Below are positions 33,902 through 42,367 of a stretch of DNA of 64,000 nucleotides, in pieces. The notes under the pieces are model-generated. The model made no database searches. It saw only the letters and a program-made list of their open reading frames with translations, and had not been told where the DNA came from. Source of the stretch: Bradyrhizobium sp. CCBAU 51765 (GTDB lineage Bacteria; Pseudomonadota; Alphaproteobacteria; Rhizobiales; Xanthobacteraceae). Both the position numbers and the translations under genes were made by a program. Location of the stretch: the NCBI RefSeq assembly GCF_015291725.1, contig NZ_CP030038.1:3337001-3401000 (forward strand), given 5' to 3'. Every line of letters starts with the position of its first letter. The first letter of the stretch is position 1.

Positions 33902-34048
33902 GGGCACTCCCGGTTGTTTTTGTTATCGCCAACGGACTGTGGCCCAGAAACCCCGGCACAAACAAGCGAAGCCGGCGCGGTTCACCCTTGCAAACCGGCC
34001 GTCCCTTGTGCTTGAAAGCGCCCCTGATCCGCGGTGACGCGGGTTCGT

Positions 34049-34124
34049 AGGAGTGTAGCTCAATTGGTAGAGCACCGGTCTCCAAAACCGGGGGTCGCAG
34101 GTTCGAGCCCTGCCACTCCTGCCA
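34049..34124 (+). tRNA. trnW: tRNA-Trp (CCA anticodon)
   Basis: Full cloverleaf: acceptor AGGAGTG/CACTCCT, D-arm with AGCTCAATTGGTAGAGC, anticodon stem CCGGT/ACCGG with loop CTCCAAA (anticodon CCA), T-arm CAGGTTCGAGCCCTG, and an encoded 3' CCA. In many alphaproteobacteria tRNA-Trp directly precedes secE; here about 25 kb of carbohydrate genes intervene. Confidence 0.97.
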
Positions 34125-34242
34125 GTAAAATCAGTCACTTAGACGAGATGCTGGCGGGGTAGGGACAAGGCGTCCCTCGTACGAATCACCGAAAGCCGGT
34201 CCAAATATCCGAGGTCCCGCGCCGAGGCCCGCGGGGCACGCC

Positions 34243-35004
34243 TCAACGCGCGAGGGTCCGCTCCGCGTCGGAGGGAATCTGGCTGAAATCGACGTTCCGA
34301 ATGGGAACGCGGCGCAGCAGAGAGACGATGGTGCCGACGAGTTCGAAATAAGTACGCAGCCGCAGCGCGCGGGACGATCCCTTCAGCTCCGCGTTCAGGC
34401 TCACGGGCACCTGGACGTAGGTCAAGCCGAGCTGGAGCAGAGAGATCAGCGCGCAGATCTGATAGCCGTAACCGTCGGCCTTCACCGCGATCTGGCGCAG
34501 CCATTTCACGGGATAGACGATCATGCTGTGGTAGTCGGACAGCCAGAAGCCGAACAGGCAGTTCAGGATGAACCGCAGCGAGTGCGATTGGAGAGAGCGG
34601 TTGATCGAGCGGTCCGACTGGTTGTCGCGATAGGTGATGACGAGGTCGGCGGCGCCCGCCGCCTTGAACATCCGGGCGATCCCTTCGTTTTGAAAGGCGT
34701 GATCGCCGGGAATGAGCGTGATGGCATCGAACTTCGCGCGCGACAGGGCGAATTCGAAGCCGGCGCCGACACCCCGCCGTTCGGCGTTGTGATGCACGAT
34801 GATGCGTGGCTCGCCGGCCGCGAACTCGTCCATGATCGCGCCGGTGGCGTCGGTGCTGCCGTCGTCGATCAGGAAGATCTCGAAATCGTCGAGCAGCTCG
34901 CGGGCGAGCGGCAGCACACCGTCGATGGTGTCGGCGATCTTGTCCTGCTCATTCAGTGCAGGGATGACGATCGTAAGCCTCTTTGCCGCCCTGGAATGTG
35001 TCAT
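34243..35004 (-). CDS. family 2 glycosyltransferase
   Basis: A 253-residue GT-A enzyme. LTIVIPALNEQDKI and IDDGSTDATG form the nucleotide-sugar site; a GDHAFQNEG segment stands where DxD normally is, so the metal motif is atypical (GDH). A hydrophobic segment near residues 140-165 (FILNCLFGFWLSDYHSM) and the VPVSLNAE motif resemble dolichol-phosphate-mannose-synthase-like GT2 proteins lacking large membrane domains. It probably makes a lipid-linked sugar or adds to a surface glycan. Last gene of the minus-strand island. Confidence 0.88.
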   Translation of the reverse strand: MTHSRAAKRLTIVIPALNEQDKIADTIDGVLPLARELLDDFEIFLIDDGSTDATGAIMDEFAAGEPRIIVHHNAERRGVGAGFEFALSRAKFDAITLIPGDHAFQNEGIARMFKAAGAADLVITYRDNQSDRSINRSLQSHSLRFILNCLFGFWLSDYHSMIVYPVKWLRQIAVKADGYGYQICALISLLQLGLTYVQVPVSLNAELKGSSRALRLRTYFELVGTIVSLLRRVPIRNVDFSQIPSDAERTLAR

Positions 35005-35145
35005 CTTATGCCGCCGTTGCCGGCCACCCTTGACTGGTAGAACCCTGGCGCAACTCTAGGTCATCTGAGCCGAGCGAACAATGTGGCTCCCGGACATGAT
35101 CCACACAACCGGACACGAAAGGCGGGATGTGTGTGTTTCGCGCAA

Positions 35146-35652
35146 CTAGTCGGAAAAATCGTAGAGACCGGTATCGCCAATGCCGAAGGCGCGGCGCAAC
35201 CGTCCGATGCGGCCTGCCATATTCCGGCCCGCCGCCGTCGCCCTGAAGTGCGAATCGACCGGCTCGACCAGGCCGCCATCGACCAGGTTCCCAATTCGTC
35301 CTCGGAAGAGATCCGGAACCTGCCTTTCGGCGATCTCCAAAACCGGGGCCCTGCGGCCGGGCCGGTCGACGAGTCCGCGCAGGATGTCCAGGGAAACCGA
35401 TTTATACACCGCGCCAAAGGCGAAAACGTAAGCCATGACGCAAAATCCGAAAATCGACGCGGCGTTCCAATACTGAAATTGCGGGACGGCGAAAATTCCG
35501 AGCATCACGCCGAGACCATGCGAGACGACCGCGGCGATCGCGAGCAGGATCACGGGTCCGAGCGCCCATGCGCGAGCGCGGGCCATGAGCTGCAAGGCAG
35601 GCGCCAGCAGGGCGAAGACGATGACGGCGACAAGTCCGACAGCGAAAGACAT
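35146..35652 (-). CDS. membrane protein with C-terminal winged-helix-like domain, unknown
   Basis: A 168-residue protein with three or four hydrophobic helices (residues 1-95) and a basic soluble tail (about 105-168) whose pattern (RIGNLVDGGLVEP..., then ATAAGRNMAGRI) looks like a small winged-helix domain. ATG 35652 is chosen; the open frame upstream is a shadow of the next gene. It lies 8 bp after a gene of the same length and layout. Confidence 0.65.
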   Translation of the reverse strand: MSFAVGLVAVIVFALLAPALQLMARARAWALGPVILLAIAAVVSHGLGVMLGIFAVPQFQYWNAASIFGFCVMAYVFAFGAVYKSVSLDILRGLVDRPGRRAPVLEIAERQVPDLFRGRIGNLVDGGLVEPVDSHFRATAAGRNMAGRIGRLRRAFGIGDTGLYDFSD

Positions 35653-35660
35653 TGTGCCGC

Positions 35661-36167
35661 TCACCGAAGACCCGTCGACAGGCGAACGAGTTTGACCAGC
35701 TGTGCGACCGCGACCCCCTTGGCCGTTGGGGCCAGCCGGCCGTCCGCCGTCACCACGAGCCCCGAGCTGATCAGGAGTTTCAGGCGGTTGTGCGCGAAGG
35801 TGCCGAGGTCGCCGCCCTGCATGTAGGCCGCAGCCCATTGGTCCAAAGTGAGGGGACGTCCGATCTTGACCAGCGCCGTGAGCAGCGTGACCGTAAAGCC
35901 CCAGGCCAGCAGGCTGAACAGGATGTAGCAAAACATCATCGCCGTCGCCAACAGAAGCAGACCACCAAGCACGTCGTCGACGTGGCGTTGACCTGGAAGC
36001 GCGATACAGGCGATCGCGAAAAACACGACGACGCTGACGCAGGCCAGCCTGAAGCGGCGGCCGGATCCGCCGGTGGCGGCGATGCGCGCGTAACACAGCA
36101 ACAGCAGTGGAAAGGCGATGCTGAGACCAATCGCAGCGGCCTGCGCCGGGCCCGGTAGCATGTTCAT
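35661..36167 (-). CDS. membrane protein with C-terminal winged-helix-like domain, unknown
   Basis: A 168-residue protein: three to four hydrophobic helices (residues about 8-30, 40-58, 68-100) then a tail with LKLLISSGLVV and GRLAPTAKGVAVAQLV, a typical winged-helix ending. Its partner at 35146 has the same plan. Seen next to glycan genes, the pair may be a membrane regulator or scaffold, but no family is recognised. The spacer 36168-36390 contains no convincing gene. Confidence 0.65.
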   Translation of the reverse strand: MNMLPGPAQAAAIGLSIAFPLLLLCYARIAATGGSGRRFRLACVSVVVFFAIACIALPGQRHVDDVLGGLLLLATAMMFCYILFSLLAWGFTVTLLTALVKIGRPLTLDQWAAAYMQGGDLGTFAHNRLKLLISSGLVVTADGRLAPTAKGVAVAQLVKLVRLSTGLR

Positions 36168-36390
36168 TGCGTAAATCGCCCCGGACGCCTCTCAGGCCCA
36201 GCCAGAGCGAAAGTCTATAGGAGGTCGCATTTTTCCGGTCAAGAGAGCCCGGCGCCCCGGACTTGCGGTCGTCTCACGGGCGTGCCAATCGTGTATCGCG
36301 ATGCCATTCCTCCATCCGAGAGTCTTGACCTCGATTTGAATGACGCTGGCCATGCGCTCGACAGCGAAGGGTGCCGCAGCTAAAGCGCGA

Positions 36391-37431
36391 TCATGCTTTG
36401 CCGCTAGCCCGCCGCTTCCAGGCCGTCTCTGCAAGCGAGATGTCGGTCACTGAGTCCGCGCCGGAGGCCAAGGGTATTCTTCGCTCGACGATATCGGTGA
36501 CGAAGGCATCGGCTTGGCGCCGAAACGCCCAGCTGGTTGCGCGCACCAGCCGAGTTGATTCGCCGTCATGATCGACGATGACCTGCGCCTCCTGTTTGCC
36601 GAAGGGGGCGGGCAACTCGATGGTCACCGCACCGCGCTCAAAATCGATCGTCAGTCCTTCGCGCCAGGCGCCTTCGGACCCATTCACGAGATCCAGCGTG
36701 CAAGGGATGCCGTCGAAGTCGAGGGTCATGCACGCGGCTCCGGAGGTCTCGATCGAGCTTTCGGCGAGCGTCGGCGATGGTCCGAGCAGGTAGCGCGCCA
36801 GATTGATGATATGGCTGAAGACATTCAGAAAATTGTCGTAGCCGAGGCGCATCGCGCGCGGCATCCAGTCGGGACCATCCTCCCAGAGTTCGAGCCCGTC
36901 GGGACGCGCTTCGCCGGTCATCACGAAATTGTCCTGCGCCCGGCCCGTGTCGCCGCCGAAGCACCAGCCTCGCGCGGCGACGATGCGTCCTAGCGACTGG
37001 TCTGCGCGGATGCGCGCCAACTCGGCCAGCGCGCGTGCCACGCCGGCATCGTGTCGCTTCATATAACCGATGCTGTAGATGAGATCCTGTCGCCGCGCGG
37101 CTTCGACCAGTGTCTCGGCTTGAACCGTCGTGTAGGCCATCGGCTTTTCCGACAGCACGTGGCGGCCGCTGTTCAACGCGTCCAGGACGATCGGCCCGGT
37201 CGCGCGCCGCTTCGTCACCACGACCACGGCGGACACCTCGCTGTCCGCAAGCAATTCCCGGTGCGTGCCGTAGACCCGCGAGATGCCAAACTTCTGCGCC
37301 GCGGCGGCAGCGAGATCCGGCCGGAGATCGGCGATCGCGACGACGCGGCAGGCGGGATTGGCAGCGAAATTGGCGAGGTGGCACATCTGGCCGACCATGC
37401 CCGTCCCGATGATGCCAATGCCTGGCTTCAC
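36391..37431 (-). CDS. Gfo/Idh/MocA family oxidoreductase
   Basis: A 346-residue NAD(P)-dependent sugar oxidoreductase. The N-terminal Rossmann motif GIIGTGMVGQ and the EKP motif (HVLSEKPMAYT) that binds nicotinamide are clear; GYMKRHD follows. These enzymes oxidise or reduce a ring carbon of a (nucleotide-)sugar, often to make a 3-keto intermediate for a DegT aminotransferase. Two DegT genes are in the same series. It starts 3 bp upstream of the methyltransferase stop and is tightly packed. Confidence 0.92.
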   Translation of the reverse strand: MKPGIGIIGTGMVGQMCHLANFAANPACRVVAIADLRPDLAAAAAQKFGISRVYGTHRELLADSEVSAVVVVTKRRATGPIVLDALNSGRHVLSEKPMAYTTVQAETLVEAARRQDLIYSIGYMKRHDAGVARALAELARIRADQSLGRIVAARGWCFGGDTGRAQDNFVMTGEARPDGLELWEDGPDWMPRAMRLGYDNFLNVFSHIINLARYLLGPSPTLAESSIETSGAACMTLDFDGIPCTLDLVNGSEGAWREGLTIDFERGAVTIELPAPFGKQEAQVIVDHDGESTRLVRATSWAFRRQADAFVTDIVERRIPLASGADSVTDISLAETAWKRRASGKA

Positions 37432-37434
37432 TGG

Positions 37435-38640
37435 CTATGATTCCTTGGAGCGCTTTCGGATGACGAGGAAGTGCGCCGGCTGCCCCCAGGTGTTGATGAA
37501 CGCCGGATCCGTCTGGGTGAGGGCGGTGACCGCGGACGCATCCCGTCGCAAGATCGCGCCAAAAATGCGATGGAAACTGTCGAGCGTTGCCGTGATGGAT
37601 TCGATGTCGGCAGCATCGTCGGCGAGAATGTCCGTTGTCCGGATCGTCTCGCGCAGGGACGCGAGGCTCGCGACCACGCGCGGCAGGCTCTCGCCGAAGG
37701 GATGGTCGATCATCGCATCGACATCGAGAACCAGCGTCTCGATCGATGCCGAGATCGCCTCCACTGCATCGGCGTTGCCCACCAGATAGAGCTTTCGTCC
37801 GCCAAGGAAGCTCAGGCGGCTACGGTCGAGATGGCGCGCCGCGCGCCGCAGCTTCTCGTCGTTGGACAGAACCTTCTTGTGCCAGTAGACGTCCAAGCTG
37901 TCGCGATAGGCTGGCCATGCCGAATGGATGTCGAAACCCTGTTCATGCGCCGTCGTGCACAAGGCCGCGGCGTCGAGGAAGTACCGATGCCGGACGAAGG
38001 GATTTTCGAGCACGTCCATCAGCCAGGATTCGAAGCTGCGGGTGTGCGGAATGCTGCTCCATTTCGCATCGAACAGCATTCTCGCCGTCTCGAGCGCAGG
38101 ACGGCCGGTCAATGCCTTGCCGGCAGCATGGATCGCCTTGAGCGCGAGCTCGAAGAATCCGCCATGGCGCTCGTAATACGACACGACGGCGTAACCGTCG
38201 GGGTTGAGCAGCCGGTGGAAGACGCCGAGCCAGTTTTCGGTCGGCTGCACGGTGTAGATGAACCCTTCGGCATCGATGATGTCGAACCCGCGGTCGCTGC
38301 GGAATCCCTCGACATCGGCGAGTGCAAGCTCGCGGAGACGTTCGGTCAGGCCGAAATGAGCGAAATAGGCCTGGATCTTCGGGTGTGCATGCCGGTTCGG
38401 CTCGGCGAGCGTCATGTTCGCGCCCCAGCTCGCAAACACCAGAGCGTTCTCGCCGGAATCAGGACCGAATTCGAGCACCTCGGCATTGCGGAACAGCCGC
38501 GGTGGCAGCACCAGCTTGTGCGAGAACAGTTCGCGCCGCTGGCCGCCGTAAGCCTCGAGCTCGGCGGACGACTTGAAATTTCCGAACGTCGGCAGAACGT
38601 CCTGACGTTCGTAGTAGTTGAAGAGCTTGTCCTCAACCAT
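37435..38640 (-). CDS. class I SAM-dependent methyltransferase (large)
   Basis: A 401-residue protein. A class I SAM-binding motif is visible (EVLEFGPDSGENAL), followed by FDIIDAEGFIYTV and LNPDGYAVVSYY in positions of motifs II/III. The C-terminal 200 residues are helical and unassigned. The target is unknown; context suggests a sugar or glycolipid. It overlaps the following methyltransferase by 8 bp. Confidence 0.8.
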   Translation of the reverse strand: MVEDKLFNYYERQDVLPTFGNFKSSAELEAYGGQRRELFSHKLVLPPRLFRNAEVLEFGPDSGENALVFASWGANMTLAEPNRHAHPKIQAYFAHFGLTERLRELALADVEGFRSDRGFDIIDAEGFIYTVQPTENWLGVFHRLLNPDGYAVVSYYERHGGFFELALKAIHAAGKALTGRPALETARMLFDAKWSSIPHTRSFESWLMDVLENPFVRHRYFLDAAALCTTAHEQGFDIHSAWPAYRDSLDVYWHKKVLSNDEKLRRAARHLDRSRLSFLGGRKLYLVGNADAVEAISASIETLVLDVDAMIDHPFGESLPRVVASLASLRETIRTTDILADDAADIESITATLDSFHRIFGAILRRDASAVTALTQTDPAFINTWGQPAHFLVIRKRSKES

Positions 38641-39850
38641 GCGGCGACCCTGCGGCCGCCTCGAGACGGTCGAGCTCGCTCCAGATGTCGGAGGGTGCGA
38701 AGATCGAAACGACGTGCAGCGGCCGCTTCACATTCTCGCGCAGCCGGCTGCTGACCTTGGCTTCGTTCTCCTGGTTCACGGCGAGAAGACAGACGAGCGG
38801 TCCTGACTTGCTGGCGAGATCCGCCGGCGAGCGGATCGGAATGCCAGTGCCGGGCAGGAACAAGCCCTGGCGCTCCTTCTGATCGTCGACAGAGAGGTCG
38901 ACGACATCCGCCAGCTCGTGGGCGTTGGTGAAGGTGCAGGCGCGGCAGCCGGCGCCGTAGATGGCGATCTCGGCACCATTGGCCCGGGCCTTCGCGAGGA
39001 TCGGACGAAGGCGCGCGCCGTATTCCCGTGCGCGTTGACCGAATTTCTCACCGACCCCGGACGGCGCAGGCGGCGGCGTCACGCGGCCCTCGGCACGACG
39101 GGCCGCGATGGCGAGGCTGCCGCCGCTGAAATTGTACTTCTTCACGGACACCGCCTCGAAGCCGTGGCGCGCCAGCAGAGCGAGCAGGGTCGGTTCGGTG
39201 AAATAGCTGACGTGCTCCTCCCAGAGCACGGAAAGATCGCCTGCTGCCGAGCCGGGGGCGAAATCAGGCACGTCGATGAACAGCAGCCCATCCTCACGCA
39301 GCGCGATCTTCACGCAATCGAAGAAGTTCTCGAAATCGACGATGTGTTCCAGCACCTGGCGCGAGACGACGAGGTCGAACTTGCCCGCCTGGGCAACGGC
39401 GTCGTGACACAGCGCCGGGCTGATCATGTCGGAATAGACCTTGATGCCACGCTCGCCGGCGATCTTGCCCGACACTGGGTTGGGCTCCACGCCCACCAAG
39501 ACCTTCGCGCCGCGCTCGCGCAGCTTGTCCATGAACAGGCCGTCGTTGCATCCGATCTCGAACACGGATTGATGCTTCGAGAACTTCGCGATGGTGTCGA
39601 GTTCGTCCGCCTGGTGCGGCTCCGGCTTCCAGCTGCTGAAATTGTAATTGAATTGGCGATACAGAATTTCGGGATCGATCGGCTTGACGATCTGCGGCAG
39701 GCCACACTCGCCGCAAGCCAGCACCTCGAACGGATACCGTTCCTCCTGCTCGTTTCGGCTGTGCCGAAGCCTATGTGCAATCGGCATCAGGCCGAGGTCG
39801 ATGACCGGTCGCAGGTTGGTCGAATGGCAAAGGCGGCAATGGTCGGTCAC
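38633..39850 (-). CDS. zinc-containing C-methyltransferase, TylC3/NovU-like
   Basis: A 405-residue protein with three parts: an N-terminal zinc-binding domain (CRLCH near residues 5-9 and CGECG near 46-50), a SAM domain (VFEIGCNDGLFMDKL) and a C-terminal half with IAIYGAGCRA, as in sugar C-methyltransferases such as TylC3. These methylate C3 of NDP-4-keto-deoxysugars. GTG start (39850). A second member lies at the other end of the island (57810). The 244 bp upstream hold no gene. Confidence 0.87.
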   Translation of the reverse strand: MTDHCRLCHSTNLRPVIDLGLMPIAHRLRHSRNEQEERYPFEVLACGECGLPQIVKPIDPEILYRQFNYNFSSWKPEPHQADELDTIAKFSKHQSVFEIGCNDGLFMDKLRERGAKVLVGVEPNPVSGKIAGERGIKVYSDMISPALCHDAVAQAGKFDLVVSRQVLEHIVDFENFFDCVKIALREDGLLFIDVPDFAPGSAAGDLSVLWEEHVSYFTEPTLLALLARHGFEAVSVKKYNFSGGSLAIAARRAEGRVTPPPAPSGVGEKFGQRAREYGARLRPILAKARANGAEIAIYGAGCRACTFTNAHELADVVDLSVDDQKERQGLFLPGTGIPIRSPADLASKSGPLVCLLAVNQENEAKVSSRLRENVKRPLHVVSIFAPSDIWSELDRLEAAAGSPHG

Positions 39851-40094
39851 TGATTATTCTCGCATTTGAGCGGGTCTGACGAGGCGACCTTCGATGAAAG
39901 CCGGCGCGGGCGGCAACGAGACGGTCCCGGATACATCATATCCGGGTTGCGCGGAGCATTCCTCCGGCCGATGCGTCCTCGGCCAAAGCAGGTAGCAGCC
40001 GTCGATGGGTCTTGCAAGACGTGCCGCCCCCCATCAATCGGAGGTGGATACGGCCAGCTATGTGCGCTCTCAAGAGCCGCGAGCACGGCCGAGG

Positions 40095-42065
40095 TCAATG
40101 CCGCCGCTCATAGAGTGTCAAATTACCCCTGGTCTCCACTGCCACGAAATCTCGCTTGATCCGCTTCATGACCTCTTGGACATAGGGATACTCAGGCCTG
40201 CGCTCCACCATGCTATCATAAAACAGCCGGTCCGCCGGGTTCATCGAGCGATCCAGGAACCGCGCGTCAAAGGACACCAAGAACGGCATGAAATAGGCCA
40301 GTGGCGCCCGATGGGCCTGCGCCAGATGGGCCCAATCCCTGAGGGCGATGACCAGGACCCTCTCGTCTGGCCTCGTTTTCTCCTGGATGAACTTGGTCTC
40401 AGTCTCGGTGATCTGGTCAAGGTCCTCCTGCCACGTGACTGGTGGGCTCGAGACGAATGGCCACCTCAGAAGGCTGGGATAAGTTGCATACGATCTCAGG
40501 CCGTAGAGGTGGGGATTGTTCTTGTCTTGCACGAACAGCAGCGCAAGAACGGTCGCAACGGCCGCTATGGCGCCTGCGGCTCTTCGGAACGATGGTTGCC
40601 ACCCGGTTGAAAACTGGCGGATCCACCAAGCCGAGACGATCACCAGCGGCAACGCGTTCTGGTGCCAGACAGCGTCCAGCGTCCGGTTGACCCATTTGAT
40701 CATCAGCGCCATGCCAATCATCGACAGCGTCAGCAGAAGCCCGGTCACGAACCGGTCATGCCAGGAATCAGAGGGCCGTGACAGCCGGATCGCGGCCCAG
40801 CCGACGGTGATGCATCCGACGATCTGGAGCGGCAGATTGTAGATGATGCCCCAGCCCAAGTCCCATTTGATGGGCGTGCTTCCCCATCCCGTTCCGTAGA
40901 GTACGAGTGGGCGGAAGCACTCGATCAGAAAGTCCAGGGAGAAGGCTCTCGCGCCGAACAGCACCAGGCACATCAAGGTTGCGGTGACGATCGACGTGAC
41001 TGCGAACACGAGGGCATTGCGATAGCTCGGGAAGCCTCCGGCGATCGCGGCGACGAAGGTACCGGTCACAAGGAAGAACAGTCCGATCTCGGTCTGCCAG
41101 AGCAGCGAGACAGCGCACATGATGGCCGACATGATCAGCCATGTGAGGCGCCCGGGAGCGGTGCAGTGCAGGCTGATGGCGAGCGCAAAGACGATCAAGA
41201 GAGGAAATCGCGTCGGGTAGGCAGACGGCGAGTAGAACTGGCCGGTTGTGGAGAAAGCCAGCACGGCGAGAGCCGTGATGATGGCGATCGCGGCAAGCCT
41301 CGACCGGATCAAGTAGTTCAGAAGAAAGTAGGCCTGAACGTAGGTCGCGAGCGTGATCGCGATGTTCAATCCGACCGCTCGCATCGCCGCCGATTTCCAG
41401 CCATCTCCCATGATGAGATGAAAGAACCAGCCGAGCGCGGGGCCGTAATGCGAATGGAAGTCCAATCCCGGAACGAGACCGGGGGCATAGCCGTAAAGCG
41501 CCGGACCGATGAAGTAGCTTACCTTGTGCGCTTCGTCCCTCACGGCCGCTGTCAGGCCTTCGAGATCGGAGGGGATCAGCAGCAGGGCAAGGAATATGAT
41601 CGCGAGCAGATCGGCCGCTCCCACGCTGAACCGGGTGTCGGTCGAGGGTTTTGCAGCAGGAAAGTAATTGTTGGCGCCTCGATTGAGGGCGACGGTGATG
41701 GCCGCGGCCGTTAGCATGGCGATCGCGATTCCGGGGCTGCCCGCATCGTTGGCGGCGTCGAGTGCAAGGTAGACGAAGCTCGCCGTGATGGTGCTCAGTG
41801 TAAGCGAGCCCGATGATCGATGCGTCGCATACAATACAGCTGCGGCCGCAATCGGCCCGGACAGGAAGAACGAGCCGTAGAACGCCTTCTTGCAGAAGTC
41901 GCAATTCTTATCTGCCAAGGCCATATCGAAGCCTTCGACGAAATTCGATTGAAACGACGGAAGGTGATTTTTCAACAGCAGCAGCACCACGTAGGCGACG
42001 GCGCATCCCAGCAGGGCGGCCACAACTGCTCTGGCAGCGATCGAGAATTCCCTTGTGTACTCCAC
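40095..42065 (-). CDS. large polytopic membrane protein, glycosyltransferase-like
   Basis: A 656-residue protein with about 12-14 hydrophobic helices and a C-terminal soluble tail of about 120 residues (RPDERVLVIALRDW, then YERRH end). The arrangement resembles GT39/GT-C-type enzymes or polymerases using polyprenyl-linked sugars, but no catalytic motif is certain. An N-terminal cytosolic or periplasmic loop contains CDFCKK. Translation appears to start at GTG 42065. Function is inferred from topology and island context only. Confidence 0.72.
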   Translation of the reverse strand: MEYTREFSIAARAVVAALLGCAVAYVVLLLLKNHLPSFQSNFVEGFDMALADKNCDFCKKAFYGSFFLSGPIAAAAVLYATHRSSGSLTLSTITASFVYLALDAANDAGSPGIAIAMLTAAAITVALNRGANNYFPAAKPSTDTRFSVGAADLLAIIFLALLLIPSDLEGLTAAVRDEAHKVSYFIGPALYGYAPGLVPGLDFHSHYGPALGWFFHLIMGDGWKSAAMRAVGLNIAITLATYVQAYFLLNYLIRSRLAAIAIITALAVLAFSTTGQFYSPSAYPTRFPLLIVFALAISLHCTAPGRLTWLIMSAIMCAVSLLWQTEIGLFFLVTGTFVAAIAGGFPSYRNALVFAVTSIVTATLMCLVLFGARAFSLDFLIECFRPLVLYGTGWGSTPIKWDLGWGIIYNLPLQIVGCITVGWAAIRLSRPSDSWHDRFVTGLLLTLSMIGMALMIKWVNRTLDAVWHQNALPLVIVSAWWIRQFSTGWQPSFRRAAGAIAAVATVLALLFVQDKNNPHLYGLRSYATYPSLLRWPFVSSPPVTWQEDLDQITETETKFIQEKTRPDERVLVIALRDWAHLAQAHRAPLAYFMPFLVSFDARFLDRSMNPADRLFYDSMVERRPEYPYVQEVMKRIKRDFVAVETRGNLTLYERRH

Positions 42066-42367
42066 TAGGAGATCTCGAGGCTGGCTACGATCGAAGTCGC
42101 GGAGGAGGCTGCGTCGAACACAGCGTAAAATCTAACTCTCTCTGAAATCACGTCCAGTCCCCAATTGCCTCAACTTCCCCTTGCGCCGCGCTTCTACCAC
42201 CACAGCGTTCCTTGAACAATCCCGCGAAGCCCGTGGTTGCCTCCGGCATGGCATGTTGCGTTCGGAATGTCGGGCGTTGGAACTCTTCATGGCTGACGGC
42301 ATGCCTGTTCATTTCGGGCAAAAAGTCCGGCGCCGTGCGTGCCGGCTCGATCATCGCAACGCGCGGT
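42066..42367. other. intergenic stretch within the island
   Basis: 302 bp between two large membrane-protein genes. It may contain a promoter for the downstream series; no clear -35/-10 pair, hairpin or gene was recognised. Confidence 0.35.

Noticed and set aside
32732..34015. 427-codon plus-strand frame opposite the serine hydrolase
   Set aside because: An antisense shadow; it also runs up to the tRNA-Trp promoter area.
36192..36434. 80-codon minus-strand ORF in the gap before the Gfo/Idh gene
   Set aside because: It overlaps the end of the real gene, lacks a ribosome site and has no recognisable features.
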